From Chromobotia macracanthus (lineage: Eukaryota; Chordata; Actinopteri; Cypriniformes; Botiidae): 64,000 nt of DNA. The stretch spans positions 12,572,001 to 12,636,000 of the forward strand of contig JAZGTH010000005.1 in the NCBI GenBank assembly GCA_036877525.1, written 5' to 3'. Made by a program: the position numbers and the translations under genes. Positions 26,601 to 37,186 of the stretch are shown here, in pieces (position 1 is the stretch's first letter; each line of letters begins with the position of its first letter). The notes beneath the pieces were generated by a model. It had not been told where the DNA came from. It ran no database searches and worked only from the letters and a program-made list of their open reading frames with translations.

Positions 26601-27008
26601 TTATGGATGTTGTATTGTATGAATTAACTTTGTTTGTGTATGTTGAATGTTAAACATGTAACTGCTCAATCTGTGACATTATATTATTTAAAACTTATAT
26701 AAATAAATATTATAACACTTATTCATTTCATTCTTTTGTCATTCTGTCTGGACTCACTCTGACCTATTTCTCTCATATCCTGCCTTCCCTCCATCCTGTC
26801 TGTCCTTCCATCTGTCCATCGCATTTCCTGTTGTTCTCTCTCATCCATCTGGTGCTCATCCTCTCTTCCTTCGTTTCCAGGCTTTGTGAGCTTTGATAAC
26901 CCGGGCAGCGCCCAGGCTGCCATCCAGTCCATGAACGGCTTTCAGATTGGCATGAAGAGACTCAAAGTGCAGCTGAAGAGGCCAAAAGATGCCAACCGCC
27001 CATATTAG
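17447..27008 (+). CDS. celf4: CUGBP Elav-like family member 4 (CELF4), RNA-binding splicing/translation regulator, 3' ten coding exons
   Basis: CELF4 is a mainly neuronal RNA-binding protein of nucleus and cytoplasm that binds GU-rich RNA and controls splicing, mRNA stability and translation. Exons: 17447-17495, 19586-19714, 20144-20223, 20318-20458, 20794-20932, 21251-21403, 23962-24024, 24193-24273, 24956-25099, 26881-27008; together 1107 nt, 369 codons, all phases compatible. The first (49 nt) encodes MNRPIQVKPADSESRG, the end of the RRM1 region. RRM2 has RNP1-like KGCAFVKY and RNP2-like KLFVGML. The linker has MQQMAGQMGIFNPMA and DPLQQAYAGVQQYA, which favour CELF4 over CELF3, 5 or 6. RRM3 (about the last 90 residues) has NLFIYHLP and KCFGFVSF; the protein ends PKDANRPY, as in CELF3/4. 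Most of RRM1 lies before the window. The intron after 20458 starts with GC, and the acceptor at 24192 is a tandem CAGCAG. Confidence 0.93.
18246..18340. repeat. 24-bp tandem repeat GAGATCTCACCC...
   Basis: Four copies of a 24-bp unit GAGATCTCACCCRATRAGAC plus four bases, in the celf4 intron after 17495. Confidence 0.9.
20471..20655. repeat. (CT)n-rich minisatellite in celf4 intron
   Basis: Three imperfect copies of a block starting TGATATTTCTTC and followed by TCTCTC runs. It begins 12 bp after the unusual GC donor at 20459. Confidence 0.9.
20997..21090 (+). mobile_element. tRNA-related SINE head
   Basis: A-box-like TGACCTAGTGGTTAAAGC and perfect B box GGGTTCGAATCC about 40 bp apart. No cloverleaf with a usable anticodon arm. 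It lies in a celf4 intron. Confidence 0.65.
23046..23294. mobile_element. MITE copy carrying a (TAATA)n microsatellite
   Basis: Begins CCCAGCTTACAGGGAATGTT, has GCAGAAATGTTAGTAG, then about 105 bp of (TAATA)n (23144-23248), then AAGGAAACATTCTTACAACC and a degraded end. Family members with TATATC or ATATAA at this point suggest the microsatellite grew inside the element. Confidence 0.85.
25246..25520. repeat. Dispersed inverted-repeat element in celf4 intron
   Basis: Ends ACATTGCAAAAATACTTTTT and TGTTTTGCAGTGTC form an inverted repeat. The CTAGTTGTATTTTTATCTTG segment is common in zebrafish-type genomes. No coding capacity. Confidence 0.6.
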
Positions 27009-30000
27009 CCCCACCCCCTTGCCCCAGCCACCCCTGACCCTGGGGGTGAAGGCCACTGCTGCACACAGGGAACAACAGGTCAGAAAGATTCTAATACAAA
27101 AAGACAGAAGAAGACACATGCATGCTATACAGAAGTCTGTACACAGTCTATATTGCCCATATTTTCCGTCAAATATCCTGTTTTACTCTGAAGCGTCACA
27201 TTATGGAAGGTAAATGTAACGTCATTTCCTATAGACTTTAATCCAGCAGGGAATGTTCTCAGAATGTTGGCATTCTAACATTCTCTAAAAGTTATCAAAA
27301 ATGTTCTTGCTATAACATTAGTTATATCTATATACGTTTATCTAACGTTATATGTCACATATCAAAAATTTTATTCCTAAGCAGGTTGTGGAATGTTTTA
27401 AACGTGTAAAAAACTGGATGTTTCAAATGTTTCTAAAACTTTCAAAATAACATTATTGGTACCTGATGGAAACATTACAGAAACATTCTTACAACCTAAA
27501 ATTGTCTGCTGAGATAGCATACGGTATTTAATAAGTCCCTTCCTGCTCTCAGAAGATCTCCTCTCTCTGGGGCTGTGGAAGATGGGGAGAGATTAGCTGT
27601 TTCCATGGTGAACATGTATCTCATACCTCTCCTGTGTCTCATGCCCTGATTTAAATGAAGATGGAAAATCAATGCTGTGTCATTTATTTAGCCTGCTGAT
27701 GTCTTTTACAAGCCCAAGTTATTACCTGCTTACATATCTAGTGAGCCATCCACTCCTCTGTAAGCTTCAACAACAGCCCCCCCAGCACTGTCCTGATACA
27801 ACAAACCTTTTAAACCACACTGCAACAACTCTCCAGGTGTTTTCAGTATAATTGTATAGAGAATATGCTGCATAACTTTAACAGTAAAAATATCTTGCAT
27901 TAACTTTTCTTGGCAATTTTGCATTGTATCCTGCTTTAAGGGATGTTTAGATGTTAACTGAAAATGAAAACAAGGGTGAATTTATGCTTGTTCTTGTTTT
28001 CCTTGCAGGTTTTGTAGAGCTGGAACATGTTGAAACATTCGAAATGAACTGAAAACACAACAGATGAAGATTATTAGGGCTGGGGACACGTCACTGCTGA
28101 AGCAGAACATGAGGAGAACACAGGAGCATGACATCATCACCAGGCTCAACTGACCTTCTGGACTTCAGAATCAAACTCAGGGGAGCCGTGGAGTAACTGG
28201 ACCAGACTGAACTCCCTTTTCTGAACCCCACGCCCTTATTTTTGCAGGACCACAGGATGAATTACTGAAGACCAACACAAAAAAATCTTACTTAAAAAAA
28301 AGACAAACAATGTAAGCCCTCAGAAGGCCCTGAATCTAATACATAGTAAGAAATAAACACTTTTTAAAACTACTATAAACTTTAAGAGGGGAATCATGTA
28401 ATATTGAAGACATCTTCGGGGGAAACTTTTTAAAGAACTGTTTTAGAAATCAACAAAAAGGATTTTAAAAAAAGAAAAGAAAAAGCTTGAAAGACAGGAT
28501 TTTTTTGGAAGGATGTGACAATTCAGAATACGAACTCACTTCGGCGCTGGATGGCCAGCTTTTTCTTGGAGTGCCTGTCCGTTTCCAGGGACAACGGCTG
28601 CCACAAACAGCAGCCTGTCCGCTGGGAGAACTTTTTTGTCATTCCTTAGTTGTGTAGGGACCAAATGACCAAACCTTTTTATCACAAAAGAAGACTTGTA
28701 CCTGTAACATAATCGAACCACTGCATCTCTTACTGTGCCAATCAGTTTAAGAGTTGTATTTAAAAAAGATATATGTATAAAAAGAACGTATATGACTATA
28801 TGCATAAATGCATACATATAGATACGATATGCTTTTGAATACTATTTCTGACGGCCCGTCCAGGTCCTTCACTTCGCTAGTTTACAATTACTGCTCAAAA
28901 TGAAGAGTATTTATTTTTCTTTCACTTCTAGTTTTTCTGTGTGCTGAGCGAGGGGGTGCATGGGAAAGCCTTACCTTTTCTATGTTAATGTCCTTGTAGT
29001 AAAGAGACCATCTTTAAAAGGTTTGAGATAAACAATCCTGTTTATATATATAACGTACATACGATATGTATATGTATAGCAGACATTATGTATTCATATT
29101 TATGCGCCTGTATAGCATATATATGGATACATATGGTATTATTCCCAAACCCCATATATGTATTTATATGCATATATTTTATATGTCTGTATATATAGAA
29201 AGCGGCTGATATGTAGAGCTGTAATTTTTTTGTAGATTTAAGATGGAGCTCGAGCCACTGCTCTGCTTTGGACTTTAACCACAGCGAAGAATCTCAAATC
29301 GGCAGCTGCAGTCTGCAGGCATTCCTCTCGATCTGAAACAGAATCCTGTATCCGCTAACACACACTCAAGGGTATGAAAACCAATACACTTTGTGTTTAT
29401 ATGTGTATATGCTATTTACAAATGCAAAAAAGCCTCTCGTTGGAGAGCTTCAAGAGAATCTGGCTAATAGCGAATCAGGATTATTACAAAATAGGATGAA
29501 AATGTTATGGACATATCTGCCTCCCTCACCCTACGGTTTACTTTGTAAACATTCGCCAACACGTGTGATATACGACAAAGAAACAATATGTATCTACGCA
29601 AACTGAACGCTGGCTTTAAATACAGACATCGGATGGTTTCTCGAAACTGTGCCGCGTTTGTGCATATGGCGTCAGTTCGTCAGCGGGCTCGCACACTGCT
29701 AGGCGCCATTCGTTTAATGATGTCAAAACAACACAAAAACACTCTACTTCTTACAAAAAAGTTAAACACATAAAAAGACAACTACTATAGCTACAGCTAA
29801 CAGCAAAGCCTTCAAATATCTGTTGACATGAAAAAATCTGTGCAGCTTGACAGCCATCTATCGAAACACCCACTCGACGTCTGCTTACGATTACAATGAA
29901 GTGGGCATTATATACGTTTTGTACAAGTATCGTCTAAATGCGCATCACATTGCATTGTTTACGTGTGCTGCTTACGAATTTGAAGGCGTTTAACTGGGTT

Positions 30001-31535
30001 TTTCAGTCGTATTAGGGTTGAGTGTCAGGTTGAATGTCTAGTTTTTGGAAATTGGTGGGTAAAGACTTTTAACAAATTTGTTATACAAGATGGCCCTATT
30101 GTAAATATATAACAATTCCAGAGCCGGGTGGTTCACTTTACAGAATGGTAAAGTGTCTGTACAGTGACACAGCAGTCGTCAGTTCACCTCATATTAAAGG
30201 GGAATCTGACTCTGAATCAGTTTCTTCAGACAGATTCCAAGAATGTTGCATTTTGCCTTCTAGATCATTCCGACACATGATCATTCAGGTATTCCCGAAT
30301 CTTTTGCCAGGATATATATTCCGTCTGTTTATAAAGCTCATCGCACTGTAGGATTTACGTGTCAGCTGCCGTTCTCTCCGTTAGATGAGTATTTCTGTCT
30401 TTTTAACATCTGTCTATCGCTCTCATCGTCTCTCTCCATCCGTGTGACGTTTCAGCTGCAACTGTTTACACAGCAATCTGGAAATGTACAGCTGACAAAC
30501 CAAGACAGAACACAAATTTTATTATAAATATAAATACGTGAACTACTGAATATACTGTAAATGTTTTTTCTCTTTTTTGCTCTGTTCCTCTGTGTATAGG
30601 TTTGCATATTTTATAATCTTTTACTTCTAGAAGGACTGGATGACAAAGGCAAAAAAAAGTTGTATTCAAGCAGGTAAAATCCTAGTCCTTGGAGATGCAG
30701 TTTATGGTTGTAAGGTACCTGTATGTTTAATTACAGAACGTAAGAGCCAATCAGATGTGAGCAGAACATTTTAATGTCACTTTCAGAACTGCTGCCAACA
30801 TGCATATTTATTTGCCTGTTTATTTTATCTGTTATTATCTGTTATTTGTTCATTTATTTAAATGTCGTTTTTTTATTTTAATAGACTACTGCATTTATGT
30901 CTTGCACTGGTTGTATTTAGGTTTTTATATTTTTACATAACGGTTACCACACTATGAGTTTGTCATTGAGTTTGCATTGCATTGACCCAATGGATCAATG
31001 CAAACCGGCAGAATCAGGGTAATCCTTTATGGAGAATGAAGAACTCATGAAGGACCGGTGTCACAACTTTCGCTGCACCTGTTTGAACAGGTTGAAACTG
31101 TCTGCTGTTTTATTTCCGTTCTGCTGTTTTATTTCTGTTGTGCTGTTTCATGCGTGTCAAAACTCGATCTGCTTCGTCGCGTTTTTCAGACAGAAAAAAG
31201 AAAACCTGCACTAATCCATCAAACTCAGCAACTTTCTGGCTGTTCCACCGCAAACTGTCCTCCGCTGTTTTGTCTGAACTTACAGAAACAATCGCAGTTA
31301 AGTGTGAAGAAGAAAATAAAAAACGAAGCTTCTCAGAAGTTTGGAGCACAGTGGGTCATACTGGGTGGTTTTTGCCAAGTTTATCACGAGATTGAGCTGT
31401 ATTAGCAGGTCGCGGCTCCTGTCCTGTTTTCCTCAGCTCCACGTTTCTCTGGATCCAGGACTCTCTTTTGTAATTTTACTGAATGACGCATTTCTGCTTA
31501 AAGCTCAATAATAAAGCACAGTGTGGAATAAACCA
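27009..31535 (+). other. celf4: celf4 3' UTR region, probably with an internal intron (27079-28008)
   Basis: After the TAG at 27006-27008 there is no further coding signal. A CAG|GTCAGA donor at 27078/27079 and a strong pyrimidine-rich TTCCTTGCAG acceptor ending at 28008 would remove an intron containing an inverted-repeat element (about 27243-27514). The sequence from 28009 is AU-rich, with UGUAUAUAUG runs, AUUUA motifs and a Pumilio-type TGTAAATA near 30102, as expected for a long neuronal 3' UTR. AATAAAG and AATAAAC near 31509-31530 are candidate polyadenylation signals. The UTR end and the intron are inferences. Confidence 0.45.
27243..27514. mobile_element. MITE copy in celf4 3' UTR (or UTR intron)
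   Basis: Starts CAGGGAATGTTCTCAGAATG, has TCAAAAATGTTCTTGCTATA, and ends GAAACATTCTTACAACCTAA plus AATTGTCTGCTGAG. Confidence 0.8.
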
Positions 31536-32570
31536 GCATTATGCTTGTCACATTTCCTGCTGTATCTCAAGTCTTATGAGATGTTTTTATCTTTTCTTCT
31601 CTTTTGTGGATGTGTGCCACGACTGATGTGTTCTGAGAGCACTTCAAAGGCGAAGGGTTAGAATACACACACACACACATGGAGACACTGCTCTGAAACT
31701 TCACAACACTACAGATCAAATTAGACCAACAGCCCTGCAGCGATGTTTGTCTGAATCTCGCTGCATATACTGATGCTGCCTGAGCCAGTATGAAATATCA
31801 AGCATATATGCTGTGTAAGGCAGGGGCTTTGAAATGGGGGGGATCAGTAAGGCCAGAGGTCTTTGAAAAGTAACAATATCACAAAGTTGAGGGTGCGAAT
31901 GCATGTGAGAAGAAATATGTATTTGTTACAGAAAGCTCAATGGCTGGTTTTGGGTAATAGTCTGGATTTACTAGAAAATCTGGTCCCTATAATTACTTTA
32001 ACGTTTAAATTCTGCTTCCTTTAAACGCTGTTATGTAAATGTTACTCTTTGAGCAATTGAAATTACCTTTATTCCTTTTTTATTATTATTTCATACAAAA
32101 CAAACAAAAATTGTATCACATGGTCTTACAACGCTGTCTAAAAGTACAAGGTATAAAATACATACTAACAAGCAAGGAATAAACAAACCTTTATTCCTTT
32201 TACCTGTATTACCTTTATTTATAAAGACATTAAAATTACAGCGCACAATAAAATTACTCATTACAGACCGCAGCAACTGTTCTTGAGCCTCGTGAATGTC
32301 CACACTGCCAGCTCAGTTCCTTGTAAAGCCTGTGGAATTTAATACGGCTGCTGCCCAGCCATCTGTGTCTGACTAAACACCACCAGTTATTAATACATTT
32401 TCATTAAGGCAAAAATAAACATTGATTGCATCAATGTTACAAAAACATGAAGAGCATAATTACTTCAGAATAACTTAAAAAAAAAACGTAAAAGTTTTTA
32501 AAGGTTTTAGAACCAACAAGTGACAGAAGCGTTAAGACATGAATAATTAAAAATTATTCAATGAGTCGCT
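31536..32570. other. Intergenic stretch between celf4 and kiaa1328 (convergent)
   Basis: AT-rich, no coding exon recognised. On the minus strand, AATAAA-like signals (plus-strand TTTATT near 32069 and 32215) could end the kiaa1328 transcript. A short low-repeat block at about 32330-32410 might be conserved non-coding sequence, but this cannot be judged from one sequence. Confidence 0.4.
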
Positions 32571-32733
32571 TTAATAACCGTTTAACAGATAAAAAAGATC
32601 TTCCATAGCCTGACTCTTCTCTGGGTCGAGCAGTGATGGTCGACTGGAGCCTGGAGGCGACAGAAGATGTGGAGAGATGAAGCTCTTCTGGGATGTGGGC
32701 TTGATTCTGTACCTCTCTGTGTTGGATACAGGG
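32571..32733 (-). CDS. kiaa1328: Probable last coding exon of hinderin (KIAA1328 homologue)
   Basis: Minus-strand reading from an acceptor (ATATTTAG) just upstream of 32733 to TAA at 32573-32571. The encoded tail ends LDPEKSQAMEDLFYLLNGY, which resembles the acidic C-terminus of vertebrate hinderin (human, from memory, ends with ...EENQILEDIFFI). It is rich in Ser and Pro before that. In-frame stops lie just upstream on the minus strand, so the exon must begin after them. Position and strand fit the two coiled-coil exons at 41.7-42.1 kb. The similarity is short and the assignment rests partly on synteny. Confidence 0.5.
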
Positions 32734-35640
32734 CTAAATATGTAACGGCTCAATCAGAGAGTCATCCAACCTAACAGGAGAGAAACAACCATGACTGGAG
32801 AAATGTCCTACAACAGACAGCTGTTTAAAGAGATTGTCTACCAGAACAAAAGTGGACGAGTGGGATGAAACGACAACTTGTTTAGCATTCTGAACGCTAT
32901 GCAAATACGCACAGCTAAGCCCTCGGATCATCCGACACAAAAAACAACATTGTTGCGTCTTACTACACAAGAGTTCACAGGCTTTAAAACGTGGCCTGAG
33001 GGTACATATCAAGAAAAAGCGAGCAATGCCTTCCCTGGTTCGAAAAGAAAACGGAGGAGTCGGGTGAAAAGATAAATAAATAAAAGAATACATAAACAAA
33101 GATTAAGCTAATAAAGATTCAACCCCACAGCTGAGGTGCTTAGTAAATTATTCATCCAGTACAGACACGCATTTCAGATATAAAACATAAATTCTTCAGT
33201 GATGCAAATATAATTCACTCCTCATTCTAACAGCATCAATTTGCACCCATGCATCAGAAGGGATGAGCTGCTATTGCTACAGATATGTGTCTCAAGTGCT
33301 CCAACGCCTATGTGAAACAGAAAAGCATGTCACCCACTGAGTGCCTGTGACATATTAAAGGTTTTTCGCTTCATGGTCGTGACGTGATTATGCAAGACTC
33401 CAATCAGCAGGTGACAGGAAACACGCCTCCCTCCATTTCCTTCCTGTCTGACACTTTTTAGGATCAACAATCTTAAACGCATCTGTCTGCTACAGCTGAA
33501 CGCTTCTCTCAGTAAGGTAAATAAAAATTAAAGACTGTCAGGACCCCATCCCTCTCAATCAACACATTAGCTCTCTTCATCTAGTGAGCTGACTTGCTGT
33601 CTGTTGCCTACATAGGCAGATGCCTTCTAAGACAGCATCCTAATCAAGATAAATCTAAATAATGAAAACTACAGTGCACGGTAAGATTTTCGGCTTTTTA
33701 AATTTTAGTATGTTCACTAAGATAACAGAGCTAATGTGAGCAGTGATGTGGGATACTTTAATGTTCTAAAGCTCTGAAGCTCAACAGCCTTTTCTAAGCC
33801 TGAAACCTGAATCTTTTTTTATTTGCATCCGTCCTATAACAACAATAGTAACATCCGATCCAATCATTTTATTTCAGTTCCTCAGCGAATGACAATCGAT
33901 AACCTTCCAACGATTCTTTCGCTCATCTGTGAGAGTACAGGAGAGCGAGAGCTTATCCTAAAGGAGGATGCCTGATGAGTTGGGACTTTGGCAAGGCTCC
34001 CTCTTTGAAATGTGAGAATTAGCATTTTTATTTGTTGATTTATTTAACGGACAGGCCTCTTAAACAGCCATCCATCAACAAACGACACCGGCAATATGAA
34101 TAATGCATCTCCCAACGCCGGTCACAATCTATAACAAGGGATGAGGTAGGTGTAGTTTGGGCAGAGGAGAGGGGTGTTGGGGGTGGATGGGAGGAAACTG
34201 TCTGCGGGATTGCTAATGTGTTGGCAGTCATATTTAACGAAACGCTTTCATTGCTTTTCACACAGTTCGCTGTCGAATGACCATGAGACATTAATATCAC
34301 TTAAGGAGAGGTTTTCTAATCCCAAATGCTTTCTGTTCGTTCGAGGATCAGCTAGAGGCTGAGGACAGAGACCAAGAAGTCAAAAAACATGAGCTTAAAA
34401 AAGCTTCAGGGGAGAGAAGATGAGAGAGGCAGAAAGACTCGAATCAGGTTCTACTTCAATAAATCCAAACAAAAGACGGTTTATCAGTTTCCTCTCCCTC
34501 AGACTCCATTTATTTTACTGTTCTCATTAAAAATGTCCATCACGCTTGACTGAACCTTTCATTTGTAGCCCAAATAGTAATATATAAATCCTAAACGACA
34601 AATACAGACAAAACCAAATGTCATTTTCCTTCTAATCAATAGTAAAGTGAGGGAGGCAGAGGCCAAAGGCAGGGTGCTGGCATTTCTCACTGCGCTTCTG
34701 TCAAAACAACCCTGAAAATTTTAATAAGATAAAAATAAAAACTCAAAATAAACAAATAAAACTTTCCCCTTGCAAAGTGGAGAGGAGTTACGGTGGTCCA
34801 GGCCTGAGCAGGTTAATTTAAAAAGTGGAGATCATTTGAAAACAGAACCAGGCTTTATTACAGAGCGAACACAATGTTGGGTTCACATCATTTAAGATTA
34901 ACGCCAATCAAAGAAAACTACCTGGATTGAGTGAAAAGTTACGATCTCCGGCGTCAAAAAAGACATGTAACACCAATAATCATTTTCATTTACCTGAGGA
35001 TTTTTTCCAAGGCTTAATGAAGCACTTGATGGGGACAGCCGTTCCCCACAGCAACCAACATGTCGGCACCCGACCAATGGCTTCTCAAAAATCAAAACCT
35101 ATAAAAAAACTACTCTTGATTTCCTCCAATCAGATTTGGCTTTGAATTATGCAAAGAAACCCATCCAGACAGTGAACTACAATAAAATATTTACCGTCCG
35201 TGTATAAACCTTCCATGGGGCTTGTTAGCACCAGCACGGTCAACTCGTTAGACTTTGCGCTCTCGTTTACAATGAGTGCGAGGAAGATTTCCCATGATGC
35301 ACTACTGCTTATGCCTTATTCTTCTAAACCAAACAGTGATTTGCATGCCAGAGTTGAAGAAATACATTTAATTAAAGAGGGATTTGCTTCTCAATTTTGT
35401 CTTGTATCTTTGATTCGATGCTTCAAGTCAAAGTGAAAGGTGAATCTGAAGCTGAAAAGGCTACTTGAAATTCAACACTCAGACTGTTCATTAAGAGACA
35501 CATTGCTGCCTCAGGTTTGGTTCACATGTTGTCCCTCTCAAATTCCCTGGTACATTGTTTTAGTATCCCTCCCGCAAATATCACGGCTGCACACAAAGCA
35601 GAATAATTTCCCCAATCACTGTAAACTTCTTACTTGGCGT

Positions 35641-35807
35641 GTTACTGTAGCTCAACTGGTAGAGCACTGTGTTAGCAGCACAAATATTTGCAGCATTTGA
35701 TTCCCAGGTAACACACGGAGACTACTGATAAAATGTATACTTTGCACTGTAAATCACTTTGGATAAAAGCGTCTGCCAATTGCATAAATGCAAATGTAAT
35801 AAAATAG
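35641..35807 (+). mobile_element. tRNA-derived SINE with GATAAAAGCGTCTGC tail
   Basis: A box TAGCTCAACTGGTAGAGC, B-box-like TTTGATTCCCAG, and the 3' tail ACTTTGGATAAAAGCGTCTG followed by CAATTGCATAAATGCAAATG, a tail shared by many teleost SINEs. Tail-only fragments are at 2773-2817 and about 38965-39010. Confidence 0.8.
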
Positions 35808-37010
35808 CTGAGACAAAAAAAACACGCTAATGCAAAATTTTCTAAATAACATATAGCACAGAAAGAAAAAGACGATCACTTTTAATGTCAGTATTTCCTA
35901 GAAAGAAAGAGAAATGCATCTTACAGACGAGTTAATAACAAATAATCTGCATTTTTCAGAGATGGCACACTAAACGAGACGCGCGTCTGCTCTCGCTGTG
36001 GGGGAGGGAAAAAGACATGCTGTCACATTAATTACCTTTCCACGGTAAAAGAAAACGGTAATACATTTCCTTCCCCGTCCCAGAGTGTTTTGCGCTAGCG
36101 GTCAGTGATTCATTCTCTGCCTCTCTTTCTCATTAAGCCGAGGGAGGCGGCGTGTTCTCGGCCCAGGCTGGATGACCGGCTTCAATTTCATCTGCTGCTG
36201 GGTCCTGCTATGCTAGCTAATGGGACTCAGTTTGGTTCCTGTCAACCTTAGCGCTGGCCGGCAAAAATCTTCATTTAACTCATCAAACAGGGCTCGTGCT
36301 GTGGACTGCCTTCCTCTGTTGCTTCTTCATTTTCCCTGTTTTATTTTGTGTGGCCCATATATCACTGCCCCCCCTCCTCTTGCTTCACAGTCCTGCATTA
36401 AAAAGCTCCATCGCATAGGCAAAGACTTTGAAAACACAATTACCACACAGGCTTAGCTCCTGCTATACTGTTAAGCTAAAATCGCTGTCACTTCCCTCTA
36501 GAACTGAGCTTGTTAAATTGTATTTGCTTGTAGGGGGTCTTTCATAGTCTCCTGAGAGCAGCTTCTCCCCAGCATCAAGATTTTTCCCCATCTTTAAATT
36601 AAAATCAGCCTTTCCACTGAATAACGGAGCAGCTGTAGAGTGACCAAACTATCAAGTGCAAAAATTAATAGTTCTGCTCGTCTAAAAATACAAACGTAAT
36701 AAAAAACCCATTTGAATCAGACAGTTTAAGATGGTGGGCATGAGGAACTGGATTGGTTGGGATGAGTTAGAGCAGATGCAAGAATCTCATCTATGCCTGA
36801 AGAAAACAATGAATTGTAATGAAGCTTCAGGGACACCTTAACTCATCTGGAGACCAGTGGAGTGCTGGAAGGAATTATGGAAGAAGCAGATGTCCGGAAG
36901 CCTTCAGAAACCACAGGAGTTGTGGCCATATCTTTCCTGCTAATGGAGTCCTCTACAGGAAGGAAATGAAGGATACTTGAAAGGAAGTAATTCAGATTTT
37001 CAATTAAAAG

Positions 37011-37186
37011 CAAACCTGTATGACTTTTTTCTTCTGTGGAACACCGGACACCAAGGAAGATATTTTGAGAAAAGTCTTGGTGGTTTTGTGTCCATACAAT
37101 GTAAGTCAATGGGTACTTTAAAATATCTTCTTTTGTGTTCCTTAGAGTCATACAAGTTTGGAGTGACATAAGGGTGAGTAAATGAT
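37011..37186. mobile_element. Short inverted-repeat MITE (CAAACCTGTATGAC family)
   Basis: Left CAAACCTGTATGACTTTTTT and CTTCTGTGGAACAC pair with right TGTGTTCCTTAGAGTCATAC and AAGTTTGG. It ends GGGTGAGTAAATGATGG. This is a very common cyprinid element and supports the host assignment. Confidence 0.8.

Noticed and set aside
17447..27008. CELF3, CELF5 or CELF6 instead of CELF4
   Set aside because: Linker motifs (FNPMA, GGYLSPMAAFAAAQM, GITAP, SPTAADPLQQ) match CELF4 best, and the kiaa1328-tpgs2 neighbours agree.
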